From positions 1-57,058 of IMG/VR virus record IMGVR_UViG_3300032236_000596: a stretch of 57,058 nucleotides of DNA. The stretch is one strand, 5' to 3'. The position numbers were made by a program, and so were the translations under genes. This document shows positions 1 to 5,529 of this stretch, piece by piece (the first letter of the stretch is position 1; every line of letters begins with the position of its first letter). The stretch is from a virus. A model generated the notes under the pieces. That model was given only the letters and a program-made list of their open reading frames with translations. It had not been told where the DNA came from and did not search any database.

Positions 1-171
1 ACCACAGAAGCCACACCAATCGAAGCCGAGACAGACGAGGATGCGATGTTTTCGGCTGTCGCCAAGATACTGAACCGTGCTCACGAGAACCCAGAGGGCG
101 TTTGGGGCAAGGGTGAAATCACCCTAAAGGATGAAGCAGGCGACACCGTAGCAGAAATGGCAGGTAAATAA
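1..171 (+). CDS. 3' end of an unidentified gene (5' end outside window)
   Basis: An open frame runs from base 1 to TAA at 169-171, giving the last 56 residues of a protein. The visible part is acidic at first (EAETDEDAM) and then has a short segment around AVAKILNRAHENPEGVWGKG. The next gene starts 1 base after the stop, so the two are probably one operon. I do not recognise the family, and no function is assigned. Confidence 0.6.
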   Translation, partial: TTEATPIEAETDEDAMFSAVAKILNRAHENPEGVWGKGEITLKDEAGDTVAEMAGK

Positions 172-172
172 G

Positions 173-379
173 ATGATTAGAACCTATGACGACATATCAA
201 ACGCCGTAGACCACTGGGCGCTAGAAATCTTCAGGTCATACCCACTTGATAGGCTTGTGAACCTCAAGGCCGTATTCAACAAGCAAAAGCACGAGGCCGA
301 GCGTAATGGGGATGAGAAGGGCGCATTTGGCTCTCTAATCCTCGAACGCCTAGTTATCAGGGTTATTAGCGAACGATAA
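173..379 (+). CDS. Small hypothetical protein (68 aa)
   Basis: This is a 68-residue protein starting MIRTYDDISNAVDHW, probably mostly helical, with a charged middle (NKQKHEAERNGDEKG). It follows the preceding gene by one base, and a hairpin follows its stop, so it looks like the last gene of an operon entering from the left. No domain is recognised. The tight spacing and clean frame are the evidence that it is real. Confidence 0.55.
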   Translation: MIRTYDDISNAVDHWALEIFRSYPLDRLVNLKAVFNKQKHEAERNGDEKGAFGSLILERLVIRVISER

Positions 380-396
380 CTAAAAACCCGCCAGAG

Positions 397-429
397 CGCC
401 TCACAGGGCTTCCTGTGGGGTGTTCTGCT
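397..429 (+). terminator. Probable intrinsic terminator
   Basis: Arms at 397-407 (CGCCTCACAGG) and 412-422 (CCTGTGGGGTG) can pair over 11 positions, counting G-U wobbles, around a 4-nt loop. A T-containing tract follows. It sits just after the 68-aa gene. Confidence 0.5.
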
Positions 430-470
430 TTCTCAGGGAACTGGCAGAAAACTCACAGCAAACTCACAGA
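430..470 (-). promoter_or_regulatory. Array of four 8-bp boxes phased at 11 bp (left of hairpin 1)
   Basis: Four 8-mers start exactly 11 bp apart: TTCTCAGG (430), CTGGCAGA (441), CTCACAGC (452) and CTCACAGA (463). They are reverse complements of the CCTGTGAR boxes found right of the same hairpin. The array ends one base before the hairpin arm. One-turn phasing suggests cooperative protein binding on one DNA face. The binding protein is unknown. Confidence 0.55.
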
Positions 471-471
471 G

Positions 472-557
472 TTGTTGGGTTGGGCTGTTTATAAGTGCTG
501 TTGTGTGCCTACGCAAAAGCAGCTACGGCTACAGCTTTAAACAGCCCAACCCAACAA
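472..557. repeat. Intergenic hairpin element 1 of 5
   Basis: Perfect 20-nt arms lie at 472-491 and 538-557. The stem extends inward with a small bulge to about 27 pairs, leaving a loop of about 29 nt. Outer sequence TTGTTGGGTTGG and its complement CCAACCCAACAA recur in four more elements, whereas the inner stem differs in sequence yet still pairs. The loop carries an A-tract (CGCAAAAGC), so it is oriented opposite to elements 3-5. The 380-697 space holds this hairpin, its flanking boxes and no gene. Confidence 0.85.
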
Positions 558-558
558 A

Positions 559-596
559 CCTGGGAACTGGCTGGGAACCTGTGAGTATCCTGTGAG
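559..596 (+). promoter_or_regulatory. Array of four CCTGKGAR boxes (right of hairpin 1)
   Basis: Boxes CCTGGGAA (559), GCTGGGAA (570), CCTGTGAG (578) and CCTGTGAG (589) have spacings of 11, 8 and 11 bp. The same 11-8-11 pattern recurs at 3912-3949. The array lies about 100 bp upstream of the DUF932 gene and mirrors the boxes left of the hairpin, so it probably controls that gene's promoter. No convincing -35/-10 pair follows it, which suggests that an activator is needed. Confidence 0.55.
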
Positions 597-697
597 TTAT
601 CGAAAATAGGCTTGCCAGACTTGCGAGAGAGAGGGCGGTTTAGTAAGTTTGTCTTATCGGCACAGATGTTGCCGTGTAAGAGATAGGAAAAAACAAG

Positions 698-1699
698 ATG
701 GCCCACGCCCTCGAAATCAACGAAGCAACAGGCGAAACCGCATTTGCGCTACGCGGTGAGCCTGCATGGCACAAACTAGGCACCGTATTCGATGCCAACG
801 CCCACATCACCACCACCGAGATGCTAGAGATGGCACACCTCAATGACTGGGATGTTCGCCTAGAGGAACTGACCGTTCCCGAGGGCTACCGCTCAACAAC
901 CAAGCAACAGATGGTTTTGCGCACAAACCCGTTTGACCAAGGAACCGATGTTCTGGCAATTGTAGGCAACCGCTACAATGTCGTGCAGAACGAACACCTG
1001 TTTGCATTCGCCGACAACATCCTAGACGGTGGCGCAGACTGGGAATCGGCAGGCTCAATCAAGAATGGCAAGGTTGTTTTCGGTAGCCTTGTAGTTCCGC
1101 GAGAGTTCACCCTTGACCCAGAGGGCGCGAACGACAAGACCAAGACTTATCTGGTTGTTCACACCTCTCACGATGGCTCAACCGCGGTGCAGGCCAACAT
1201 CACGCCTGTGCGTGTTGTCTGCCAGAACACCCTGAACATGGCAATTCATGGCTCCAAGCAGTCTTTTAAGATTCGCCACACTGCAACCGTAGACGGCCGA
1301 ATCGATGAAGCGCGCCGAGTCTTGGGCTTGACTTTCGGCCACATGGATAAGTTCGAGGAGATGGCGCGCCAGATGTTCGAGACCGCAATCACCGATGCCC
1401 AGTTTGATAACCTTGTAAAGTCAATTTACGAGGAGCCAGAGCAGGGTTCGGCTAAGAGCGCGTTCACCGTTTGGAACGACAAGGTAGACCTGATTCACGA
1501 ACTCTACTCGAACGGAATCACCAACCAGAACATCACTGGAACCGCGTGGGGCGCGCTCAACGCCCTGACCGAGCGCATCGATTACTACCGAATCGGGCGC
1601 AAGGGTGGGGAAGCCATCGTTGCCGCGGCCTCGGGCTTTGACCCAGTGGTAAACGCCGAAAAGAACCGCATCCTCAACGCGGTTATGGCGATGGTCTAA
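698..1699 (+). CDS. DUF932 (phage/plasmid-like TIGR03299) protein
   Basis: This 333-residue protein begins MAHALEINEATGETAFALRGEPAWHKLGTVF in two adjoining stretches typical of the DUF932/TIGR03299 family. That family is common on actinobacterial and other phages and plasmids, and its biochemical role is unresolved. The conserved AWHKLG near the N-terminus, a central beta-rich part (RVVCQNTLNMA) and a helical C-terminal half match the family, and the length is normal. A purine-rich TAGGAAAAAA precedes the ATG. The gene stands alone between regulatory modules and has its own terminator. A DNA-metabolism role is often guessed, but nothing here proves it. Confidence 0.85.
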   Translation: MAHALEINEATGETAFALRGEPAWHKLGTVFDANAHITTTEMLEMAHLNDWDVRLEELTVPEGYRSTTKQQMVLRTNPFDQGTDVLAIVGNRYNVVQNEHLFAFADNILDGGADWESAGSIKNGKVVFGSLVVPREFTLDPEGANDKTKTYLVVHTSHDGSTAVQANITPVRVVCQNTLNMAIHGSKQSFKIRHTATVDGRIDEARRVLGLTFGHMDKFEEMARQMFETAITDAQFDNLVKSIYEEPEQGSAKSAFTVWNDKVDLIHELYSNGITNQNITGTAWGALNALTERIDYYRIGRKGGEAIVAAASGFDPVVNAEKNRILNAVMAMV

Positions 1700-1710
1700 A
1701 CAACCGCCAG

Positions 1711-1740
1711 AACCCCTCCTAGCCTCGCTAGGGGGGTTTC
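1711..1740 (+). terminator. Intrinsic terminator after DUF932 gene
   Basis: A GC-rich stem, AACCCCTCCTAG (1711-1722) against CTAGGGGGGTT (1728-1738), has a 5-nt loop and one bulge or wobble, and ends in TTTC. It lies 11 bases after the DUF932 stop. Confidence 0.75.
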
Positions 1741-1744
1741 TGCG

Positions 1745-1763
1745 TTCCCAGGGAACTCACAGA
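1745..1763 (-). promoter_or_regulatory. Two 11-bp-phased boxes left of hairpin 2
   Basis: TTCCCAGG (1745) and CTCACAGA (1756) are 11 bp apart. The second ends one base before the hairpin arm, exactly as at hairpin 1. This is the reverse orientation of the boxes right of the hairpin. Confidence 0.5.
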
Positions 1764-1764
1764 T

Positions 1765-1846
1765 TTGCTGGGTTGGATGCCTATTAGCCTAGCGATGCGA
1801 AGCGCGCAAAAAAGGCCCTTAGGCTAATAGGCATCCAACCCAACAA
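1765..1846. repeat. Intergenic hairpin element 2 of 5
   Basis: Arms of 27 nt at 1765-1791 and 1820-1846 pair at 26 of 27 positions around a 28-nt loop. The outer 12 nt are the conserved TTGCTGGGTTGG/CCAACCCAACAA; the inner 15 bp (ATGCCTATTAGCCTA) are unlike the other copies. The loop contains an A-tract (GCGCAAAAAAGGCC), the reverse orientation to copies 3-5. AACAAGCCTATTATC follows and is also conserved. Confidence 0.88.
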
Positions 1847-1871
1847 GCCTATTATCAGCAAACTCCCAGTT

Positions 1872-1933
1872 TCTGTGAGGTTCCTGTGAATAGGGCAGAA
1901 ATGCTTGGTAGGCGTGTCTAACTGCCCTACTAT
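1872..1933 (+). promoter_or_regulatory. Two phased boxes plus sigma70-like promoter
   Basis: Boxes TCTGTGAG (1872) and CCTGTGAA (1883) are 11 bp apart. Downstream lie TTGGTA (1905-1910) and TACTAT (1928-1933), separated by 17 bp, a good -35/-10 pair. The -35 starts 22 bp after the last box, a suitable place for an activator or repressor. The promoter would serve the 146-aa gene at 1971. Confidence 0.5.
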
Positions 1934-1970
1934 GGAGATACATAGGAAACGCAAACAGAAAGGCAAGACT

Positions 1971-2411
1971 ATGTGGGAGAACCAAGAGAACAACGAGAAC
2001 CAGACCGAGGCCGAGGCCGAGGTTATCAAGCCAACTTACGAGCAGTTGGAGGAGGGCTACAAGACCCTCGAACTACAAATCAAGATGTTGACCGAGGGCC
2101 GAGATGGGTGGCGCAACCGCTACACCGAGGCATCGGGCAGGGTTGAGGAACTCAACACCTACCTGACCGACAACTGGGAGGAACTGGGCGACCACGCCGA
2201 GACCATCGCAGACATCTTCGGTCTGGAAACCACGATTACCAAGACCGTTCGCTGGTCTGTGGAAATCGAGATGAACATCTCGGCCAGCCGCAACTTCGAC
2301 TTCGACAGCCTTGACGAGGGCGACTTCTACATCGATGTAAGCAACCGAGGCGGAAACGACATCGAAATCGAAGATGTCGACTGGTCAGGCACGGACATCT
2401 CGGTAGATTAG
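1971..2411 (+). CDS. Acidic coiled-coil hypothetical protein (146 aa)
   Basis: The start at 1971 (MWENQENNENQTEAEA) is preferred over upstream in-frame starts because it has AAAGGCAAG just upstream and lies downstream of the promoter at 1905-1933. The protein is acidic. An N-terminal low-complexity Glu/Asn part leads into a probable coiled coil (about residues 22-60) and a C-terminal part rich in Asp and Ile ending DVDWSGTDISVD. I do not recognise a family. It is a single-gene unit ended by the terminator at 2469-2510. Confidence 0.7.
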   Translation: MWENQENNENQTEAEAEVIKPTYEQLEEGYKTLELQIKMLTEGRDGWRNRYTEASGRVEELNTYLTDNWEELGDHAETIADIFGLETTITKTVRWSVEIEMNISASRNFDFDSLDEGDFYIDVSNRGGNDIEIEDVDWSGTDISVD

Positions 2412-2468
2412 CAAGATTGGTAAGGGGCGGGCCTAGGTCTGTGAGCCTAGCGCCCCTTATCTCCCTTT

Positions 2469-2510
2469 CCCCCGTAGGAGCACCCCCTCGCTCCTACGGG
2501 GGATTTCTTT
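2469..2510 (+). terminator. Strong intrinsic terminator
   Basis: A perfect 12-bp stem, CCCCCGTAGGAG (2469-2480) against CTCCTACGGGGG (2491-2502), has a 10-nt loop, followed by ATTTCTTTT. Confidence 0.85.
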
Positions 2511-2592
2511 TGCTGGGTTGGCTGTCTATTGCTGTAGCGGGCCGTTTTCCGCTCGCATAGCTCTTTACAGCAATAGACAGCCAACCTAACAA
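2510..2592. repeat. Intergenic hairpin element 3 of 5
   Basis: Arms of 27 nt at 2510-2536 and 2566-2592 pair almost fully (one mismatch, one wobble) around a 29-nt loop. The outer arm is TTGCTGGGTTGG; the inner arm CTGTCTATTGCTGTA is unique to this copy. The loop carries GGCCGTTTTCCGCTCGC, in the forward orientation shared with copies 4 and 5. AACAAGTCTGTTATC follows. Confidence 0.88.
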
Positions 2593-2608
2593 GTCTGTTA
2601 TCCCCAAT

Positions 2609-2627
2609 CCTTAGAGTTTCCTGTGAA
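2609..2627 (+). promoter_or_regulatory. Two phased boxes upstream of the 162-aa gene
   Basis: CCTTAGAG (2609, imperfect) and CCTGTGAA (2620) are 11 bp apart, 70-90 bp before the next start codon. The second box runs into ATTGGTC, the same position as ATTGACC after the box at 3201. Confidence 0.45.
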
Positions 2628-2699
2628 TTGGTCTGCGCAGGTGGCTTTTAGAGAGAGGCCGTGTAATGTAGTAATACCACCCACGAGAGAGGAAACCAA

Positions 2700-3188
2700 A
2701 TGGGATTGGACATGTATCTATCGGCACGAAAGTATGTTGCCAAGGTTGATTGGGAACAGACACGCAAAGACCCTGATAGCCCTTATGTAATCACCGAGGA
2801 TTACAAGGCTGTTATGGCACTAGCACCAGAGGGAATTGACGAACTCGCCGATGTATCTGGCGCAAACATAGAGTTCCCTATCGGGTATTGGCGCAAAGCC
2901 AATGCTATCCACGGCTGGATTGTTGAGAACTGCGCTGGTGGCGAGGACAACTGCCAACCAGTTCGCCTGCCTCTTGGCAAGTTGATGGAACTATCTGCCC
3001 TTGTTGATGAGGTCTTGGAGTCAAAGAACGCAGGCCTATTACCTCCTGCCGAGGGCTTTTTCTTCGGCACTTACGAGATTGACGAGTGGTATTTCTCTTA
3101 CTTAGAGAAAACCAAGGCTATTATGGACAAGGCCAAGGTTCTTGCCGACAGCGCACAATACGACATCTACTATCAGGCAAGTTGGTAA
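2700..3188 (+). CDS. Conserved phage protein of the MGLDMYL type (162 aa)
   Basis: The N-terminus MGLDMYLSARKYV and the later WRKANAIHGWIVENC are hallmarks of a widespread small phage and bacterial family without known function. The start is clear, with GAGAGAGGAAACCAAATG giving a strong ribosome site. The protein has aromatic and acidic patches, no membrane segment, and ends YDIYYQASW. It is a one-gene unit between regulatory modules. Its role is unknown. Confidence 0.75.
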   Translation: MGLDMYLSARKYVAKVDWEQTRKDPDSPYVITEDYKAVMALAPEGIDELADVSGANIEFPIGYWRKANAIHGWIVENCAGGEDNCQPVRLPLGKLMELSALVDEVLESKNAGLLPPAEGFFFGTYEIDEWYFSYLEKTKAIMDKAKVLADSAQYDIYYQASW

Positions 3189-3189
3189 T

Positions 3190-3208
3190 CCTGTGAGTTC
3201 CCTGAGAA
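3190..3208 (+). promoter_or_regulatory. Two phased boxes upstream of the HTH gene
   Basis: CCTGTGAG (3190) and CCTGAGAA (3201) lie 11 bp apart between the 162-aa gene and the HTH gene. This is the only such pair without a hairpin element beside it, so boxes and hairpins are separable parts of the module. Confidence 0.5.
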
Positions 3209-3258
3209 TTGACCTCGACACGCTCAAAATGTCGCACCCCACTAATAAGGTAGGAAGT

Positions 3259-3585
3259 ATGAAAACACTAAACAGAAACGGTATCGCCAAGCGATACGGG
3301 GTAGATTACTCAACTGTGTTCGGCTGGACTAAGGACACCTCGTTCCCAGCCTCTATTGGTAAGCGCAAGCACGGGGCGTTGTTTTGGAACGCCAATGAAG
3401 TCTATGCTTGGGTATCAACCAACCGCCCTCATAACAAAATGGTTAAGGTAATCAAGGTGGCAACACCAGTAGAACCTATCCAGCCTGTTATCCAGCCAAG
3501 CACCACCACCTTGGAGGTAATCAACCTCCTGCTCAAAGACGACAAGGCCAAGCAGCGTCTGGTCTTGGACTTGCTACTAGACTAG
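3259..3585 (+). CDS. Helix-turn-helix DNA-binding protein, excisionase/AlpA-like
   Basis: The start at 3259 is preceded by AGGTAGGAAG and is chosen over longer forms that would run back through the regulatory boxes. Residues 1-55 (LNRNGIAKRYGVDYSTVFGW ... FWNANEVYAWV) form a MerR/excisionase-like winged HTH: a helix, a recognition helix after the GVDYSTVFGW turn, and a wing ending in the EVYAWV helix. The remainder is a Pro/Thr/Val linker and a helical tail. It is a candidate regulator of the left-end transcription units, and phased boxes lie directly upstream of it, but binding is only inferred. Confidence 0.7.
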   Translation: MKTLNRNGIAKRYGVDYSTVFGWTKDTSFPASIGKRKHGALFWNANEVYAWVSTNRPHNKMVKVIKVATPVEPIQPVIQPSTTTLEVINLLLKDDKAKQRLVLDLLLD

Positions 3586-3594
3586 GGGGTGAGT

Positions 3595-3672
3595 ATGGCA
3601 ACTCCAAAGACCCCAAAGCCTAAGCAAGGCAACGGCGCAACAATTAGGATTACTGACGGCAGACGAAAGTAA
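3595..3672 (+). CDS. Basic microprotein (25 aa)
   Basis: A short frame, MATPKTPKPKQGNGATIRIT then DGRRK, starts 9 bases after the HTH gene and has GGGGGTGAG upstream of its ATG. It ends just before a terminator. The peptide is Lys/Pro-rich. Position and ribosome site make translation plausible; the function is unknown. Confidence 0.45.
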   Translation: MATPKTPKPKQGNGATIRITDGRRK

Positions 3673-3684
3673 TCTGGCTAAACT

Positions 3685-3726
3685 CCCCGCCCGCCCACTC
3701 GCGAACACGAAAGCGGGCGGGGGTTT
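3685..3726 (+). terminator. Strong intrinsic terminator
   Basis: A 10-bp perfect stem, CCCCGCCCGC (3685-3694) against GCGGGCGGGG (3713-3722), is followed by GTTT. It ends the HTH/microprotein unit. Confidence 0.8.
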
Positions 3727-3730
3727 CCAG

Positions 3731-3798
3731 CCCCCACAGGCTCACAGCGTTGGAGACGCCTCACTTATTGAGGCTTCGATGCGTGAGACCTGTGGGGG
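3731..3798. other. Nested two-level hairpin (possible structured RNA)
   Basis: CCCCCACAGG (3731-3740) pairs perfectly with CCTGTGGGGG (3789-3798). CTCAC (3741-3745) pairs with GTGAG (3783-3787) across a bulged A. A 6-bp apical stem, GCCTCA (3758-3763) against TGAGGC (3769-3774), closes a 5-nt loop. This 68-nt structure directly follows a terminator and precedes hairpin 4, and no gene explains it. It could be a second terminator, a small RNA or a protein-binding site. Confidence 0.6.
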
Positions 3799-3812
3799 TT
3801 CTCCTTATCAGG

Positions 3813-3895
3813 CTTGTTGGGTTGGCTTCTATTCGGCTATAAAGCTGTTTTTGTGGGCATGGCCCTCATAGCCGAATAGAAGCCAACCCAGCAAG
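3813..3895. repeat. Intergenic hairpin element 4 of 5
   Basis: Arms of 28 nt at 3813-3840 and 3868-3895 pair at every position in RNA (one G-U) around a 27-nt loop. The outer arm is CTTGTTGGGTTGG; the inner arm CTTCTATTCGGCTAT is unique. The loop contains AGCTGTTTTTGTGGGC, forward orientation. A single imperfect box, TTATCAGG (3805-3812), sits at the same distance left of the arm as in copies 1 and 2. Confidence 0.9.
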
Positions 3896-3911
3896 TTTAT
3901 TATCATGCTTA

Positions 3912-3949
3912 CCTGGGAGTTCCCTGAGAACCTGGCAGTTTCCTGTGAA
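3912..3949 (+). promoter_or_regulatory. Array of four boxes with 11-8-11 spacing
   Basis: CCTGGGAG (3912), CCTGAGAA (3923), CCTGGCAG (3931) and CCTGTGAA (3942) reproduce the 11-8-11 bp pattern seen at 559-596. The array ends about 86 bp before the first gene of the small-protein operon at 4036 and probably controls it. Confidence 0.6.
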
Positions 3950-4035
3950 TGTGTCGCAAGAGGTGTCGGGAACTGGCATTTGCCTATCTAAGAGAGTAAT
4001 GTCGTATTTGTAATCCCAACAGAGAGGAAACCTAA

Positions 4036-4248
4036 ATGGGAAAGCGGTATGTAATCACCAGCACTATCGAGTTCGGCTACGAAAGCGACCACGGCGAGTT
4101 CGCCAGTATGGAGGAGGCAGAGGCGTTCGCAGGCAACTACGACAACCTTATGTATTACGCCGTAGACAGCCAAGACATTGAGGAAATCGAAACTTGCGAC
4201 GACTGCGAGCAGGACTTGGATGCCTGCGACTGCGAGGAGGAGGAGTAA
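4036..4248 (+). CDS. Small acidic protein with Cys-rich tail, first gene of a nested operon
   Basis: This 70-residue protein has an N-terminal beta strand (RYVITSTIEFGYES), a helix-forming MEEAEAFAG and a tail with four cysteines (CDDCEQDLDACDC) ending in glutamates. The start follows AGAGAGGAAACCTAA. The strand-helix pattern resembles the small DpnD/PcfM-like group, and the Cys tail could hold a metal. It opens an operon whose genes overlap by one base (TAATG). Confidence 0.65.
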   Translation: MGKRYVITSTIEFGYESDHGEFASMEEAEAFAGNYDNLMYYAVDSQDIEEIETCDDCEQDLDACDCEEEE

Positions 4249-4427
4249 TGGCTACCTTTGTAGTTCAGGTAAACGAACTTATTATCCACACAACAGAGGT
4301 GGAGGCCAGCACCGAGGAGGAGGCTCGCCAACTGGGTATCGGCATTATCCTTGACGGGCCAGACACCCTTTACAACACCGACAGCGATGGTATCCAGGCT
4401 ATTTATGTATACGGGGAGAACGACTAA
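4248..4427 (+). CDS. Small beta-alpha protein (59 aa), DpnD/PcfM-like pattern
   Basis: The start is set at the TAATG overlap with the upstream stop, not at the upstream in-frame ATG. The sequence FVVQVNELIIHTTEVEASTE then EEARQLG shows the pattern of a strand pair, 'VEA', and a Glu-rich helix that recurs in the neighbours at 4036, 4856 and 5090. The family's function is unknown. Confidence 0.65.
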   Translation: MATFVVQVNELIIHTTEVEASTEEEARQLGIGIILDGPDTLYNTDSDGIQAIYVYGEND

Positions 4428-4681
4428 TGCGCGATTACTACCCATACTGCGAGAGGTGCTTGGAGAAACCAGCACCAGACGCCAAAGAGTTCTACGACTA
4501 CCGCTTTGATAAGCCTATTTGTCTATCCTGCGTTGAGGAGTATGGCTTAGAGCCAACTTCTTGTGGACACTCTAAGTTGGAATGCCCTAAGCACGGAGGC
4601 GCATTTGATTGTACGCCGTTCTGCCAAGTATGCGAGGGCAATCAGGAATACTGCCCGTTCTGCGATTACAAGGCGGAATAA
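4427..4681 (+). CDS. Cys-rich zinc-ribbon-like protein (84 aa)
   Basis: Paired cysteines occur throughout: CERC near residue 8, CLSC in the middle, then CGH, CPKH, CQVC and CPFC toward the end. Several zinc knuckles are therefore likely in 84 residues. It overlaps both neighbours by one base through TAATG. A nucleic-acid or protein adaptor role is possible; no catalytic motif is seen. Confidence 0.65.
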   Translation: MRDYYPYCERCLEKPAPDAKEFYDYRFDKPICLSCVEEYGLEPTSCGHSKLECPKHGGAFDCTPFCQVCEGNQEYCPFCDYKAE

Positions 4682-4830
4682 TGAATATCAAGCCTAATAA
4701 AGTCAATGTAATCGTCTGCCCAGCCTGTAAGGACACGGCAGAGATAGATACCCGAAACGGCGGTATCAAGATAACGCCCTGTTCCTGTGTAATTGCTGAG
4801 GAACTAGACAACTACACCACCAAGCAGTAA
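4681..4830 (+). CDS. Small zinc-ribbon-like protein (49 aa)
   Basis: The start at the TAATG overlap (4681) is preferred over an upstream in-frame ATG. It has the motifs CPACKDTAEID and CSCVI, so one CxxC and one CxC pair may bind a metal. The tail DNYTTKQ is followed by a new ribosome site for the next gene. Function unknown. Confidence 0.6.
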   Translation: MNIKPNKVNVIVCPACKDTAEIDTRNGGIKITPCSCVIAEELDNYTTKQ

Positions 4831-4855
4831 AGTAATCACAGAGAGGAAACACGAA

Positions 4856-5089
4856 ATGGAATACGAAGTACAGCAAAAGGCCACCGTTTGGTACAAGATT
4901 ACGGTGGAGGCTAATAGCCCTATTGAGGCTATCGAGAAAGTACAAGAAAGCATCCACCTTACTGATGCGGAGAACGCCTCTTGGTGGCTTATCCAAGACA
5001 GCGAGGAGTTCCAAGACGAGTACTGGACAGAGGAAACTGGCCTCTACGATGGCAAGACTGGTACATACGAAAATCAGGCGGATAACTAA
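4856..5089 (+). CDS. Small acidic beta-alpha protein (77 aa), DpnD/PcfM-like pattern
   Basis: A strong AGAGAGGAAACACGAA site precedes the ATG. Residues 1-30 (KATVWYKITVEANSPIEAIE) give the strand, 'VEA' and helix pattern shared with three neighbours. The rest is acidic and aromatic (WWLIQDSEEFQDEYW). Its stop abuts the next start. Function unknown. Confidence 0.65.
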   Translation: MEYEVQQKATVWYKITVEANSPIEAIEKVQESIHLTDAENASWWLIQDSEEFQDEYWTEETGLYDGKTGTYENQADN

Positions 5090-5254
5090 ATGGGTAAGTT
5101 CTTGATACAAAAGCGTGTCTTTGAGGACTACGAGGCAGTCGTTGAGGCGGAAAACGAGGATGAAGTCTATGACCTTGTTGCCAATGACGAAGTTGAGTGG
5201 CAGTTCATAGCCAGCGATGATGACGGGCTTATTATCGAGGAGTACAATGAGTAA
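5090..5254 (+). CDS. Small acidic beta-alpha protein (54 aa), DpnD/PcfM-like pattern
   Basis: The ATG follows the previous TAA directly (TAAATG). The protein reads MGKFLIQKRVFEDYEAVVEA then ENEDEVYDLV, the same strand, 'VEA' and acidic-helix pattern as 4248 and 4856. Codons and position fit a translated gene. Confidence 0.6.
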   Translation: MGKFLIQKRVFEDYEAVVEAENEDEVYDLVANDEVEWQFIASDDDGLIIEEYNE

Positions 5255-5375
5255 GCACAGATACCCAATAAGCCCATTAGAGGTAGTAATTTCGGCCCTT
5301 GGCAGGATTATTATCCGCCTTACAGAGATACACGCAGTCCTATTGACTAGACAGGGTAGAAAGAGTAGGATGTAG
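5247..5375 (+). CDS. Basic microprotein (42 aa)
   Basis: It overlaps the previous gene by 8 bases through ATGAGTAA, a typical translational-coupling arrangement. The peptide (MSKHRYPISPLEVVISALGR ...) has a hydrophobic middle and an Arg/Lys-rich end. It is the last gene of the nested operon. Function unknown. Confidence 0.5.
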   Translation: MSKHRYPISPLEVVISALGRIIIRLTEIHAVLLTRQGRKSRM

Positions 5376-5383
5376 TAAAGACT

Positions 5384-5447
5384 TGCGGTAGCGGACCCCT
5401 TCCCCCTACCGCACCAACGCTGGGCTTCTATCCTTTCTGTGCCCAGC
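5384..5447. other. Two hairpins directly before a terminator
   Basis: TGCGGTAG (5384-5391) pairs with CTACCGCA (5406-5413), and GCTGGGC (5419-5425) pairs with GCCCAGC (5441-5447). With the terminator stem at 5449-5487 this makes three consecutive perfect stems in about 105 nt after the last small gene, perhaps the 3' end of a structured or processed transcript. Confidence 0.55.
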
Positions 5448-5448
5448 C

Positions 5449-5491
5449 GAGAGCCCCCAGGTGCCCCCTATCCGCCTGGGGGCTCTCTTTA
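5449..5491 (+). terminator. Strong intrinsic terminator
   Basis: A perfect 13-bp stem, GAGAGCCCCCAGG (5449-5461) against CCTGGGGGCTCTC (5475-5487), is followed by TTTA. It ends the small-protein operon. Confidence 0.88.
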
Positions 5492-5507
5492 TGTTTCACG
5501 TGAACCA
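5492..5507. promoter_or_regulatory. parS-like 16-mer (ParB binding-site consensus)
   Basis: TGTTTCACGTGAACCA matches the bacterial chromosomal parS consensus TGTTTCACGTGAAACA at 15 of 16 positions, with an intact TTCACGTGAA palindromic core. It lies directly after the terminator and before hairpin 5, in non-coding DNA. No parB or parA gene was recognised in the window, so any ParB would be the host's or encoded elsewhere. Confidence 0.5.
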
Positions 5508-5529
5508 AAACAAGCCTATTACGCCGAAA

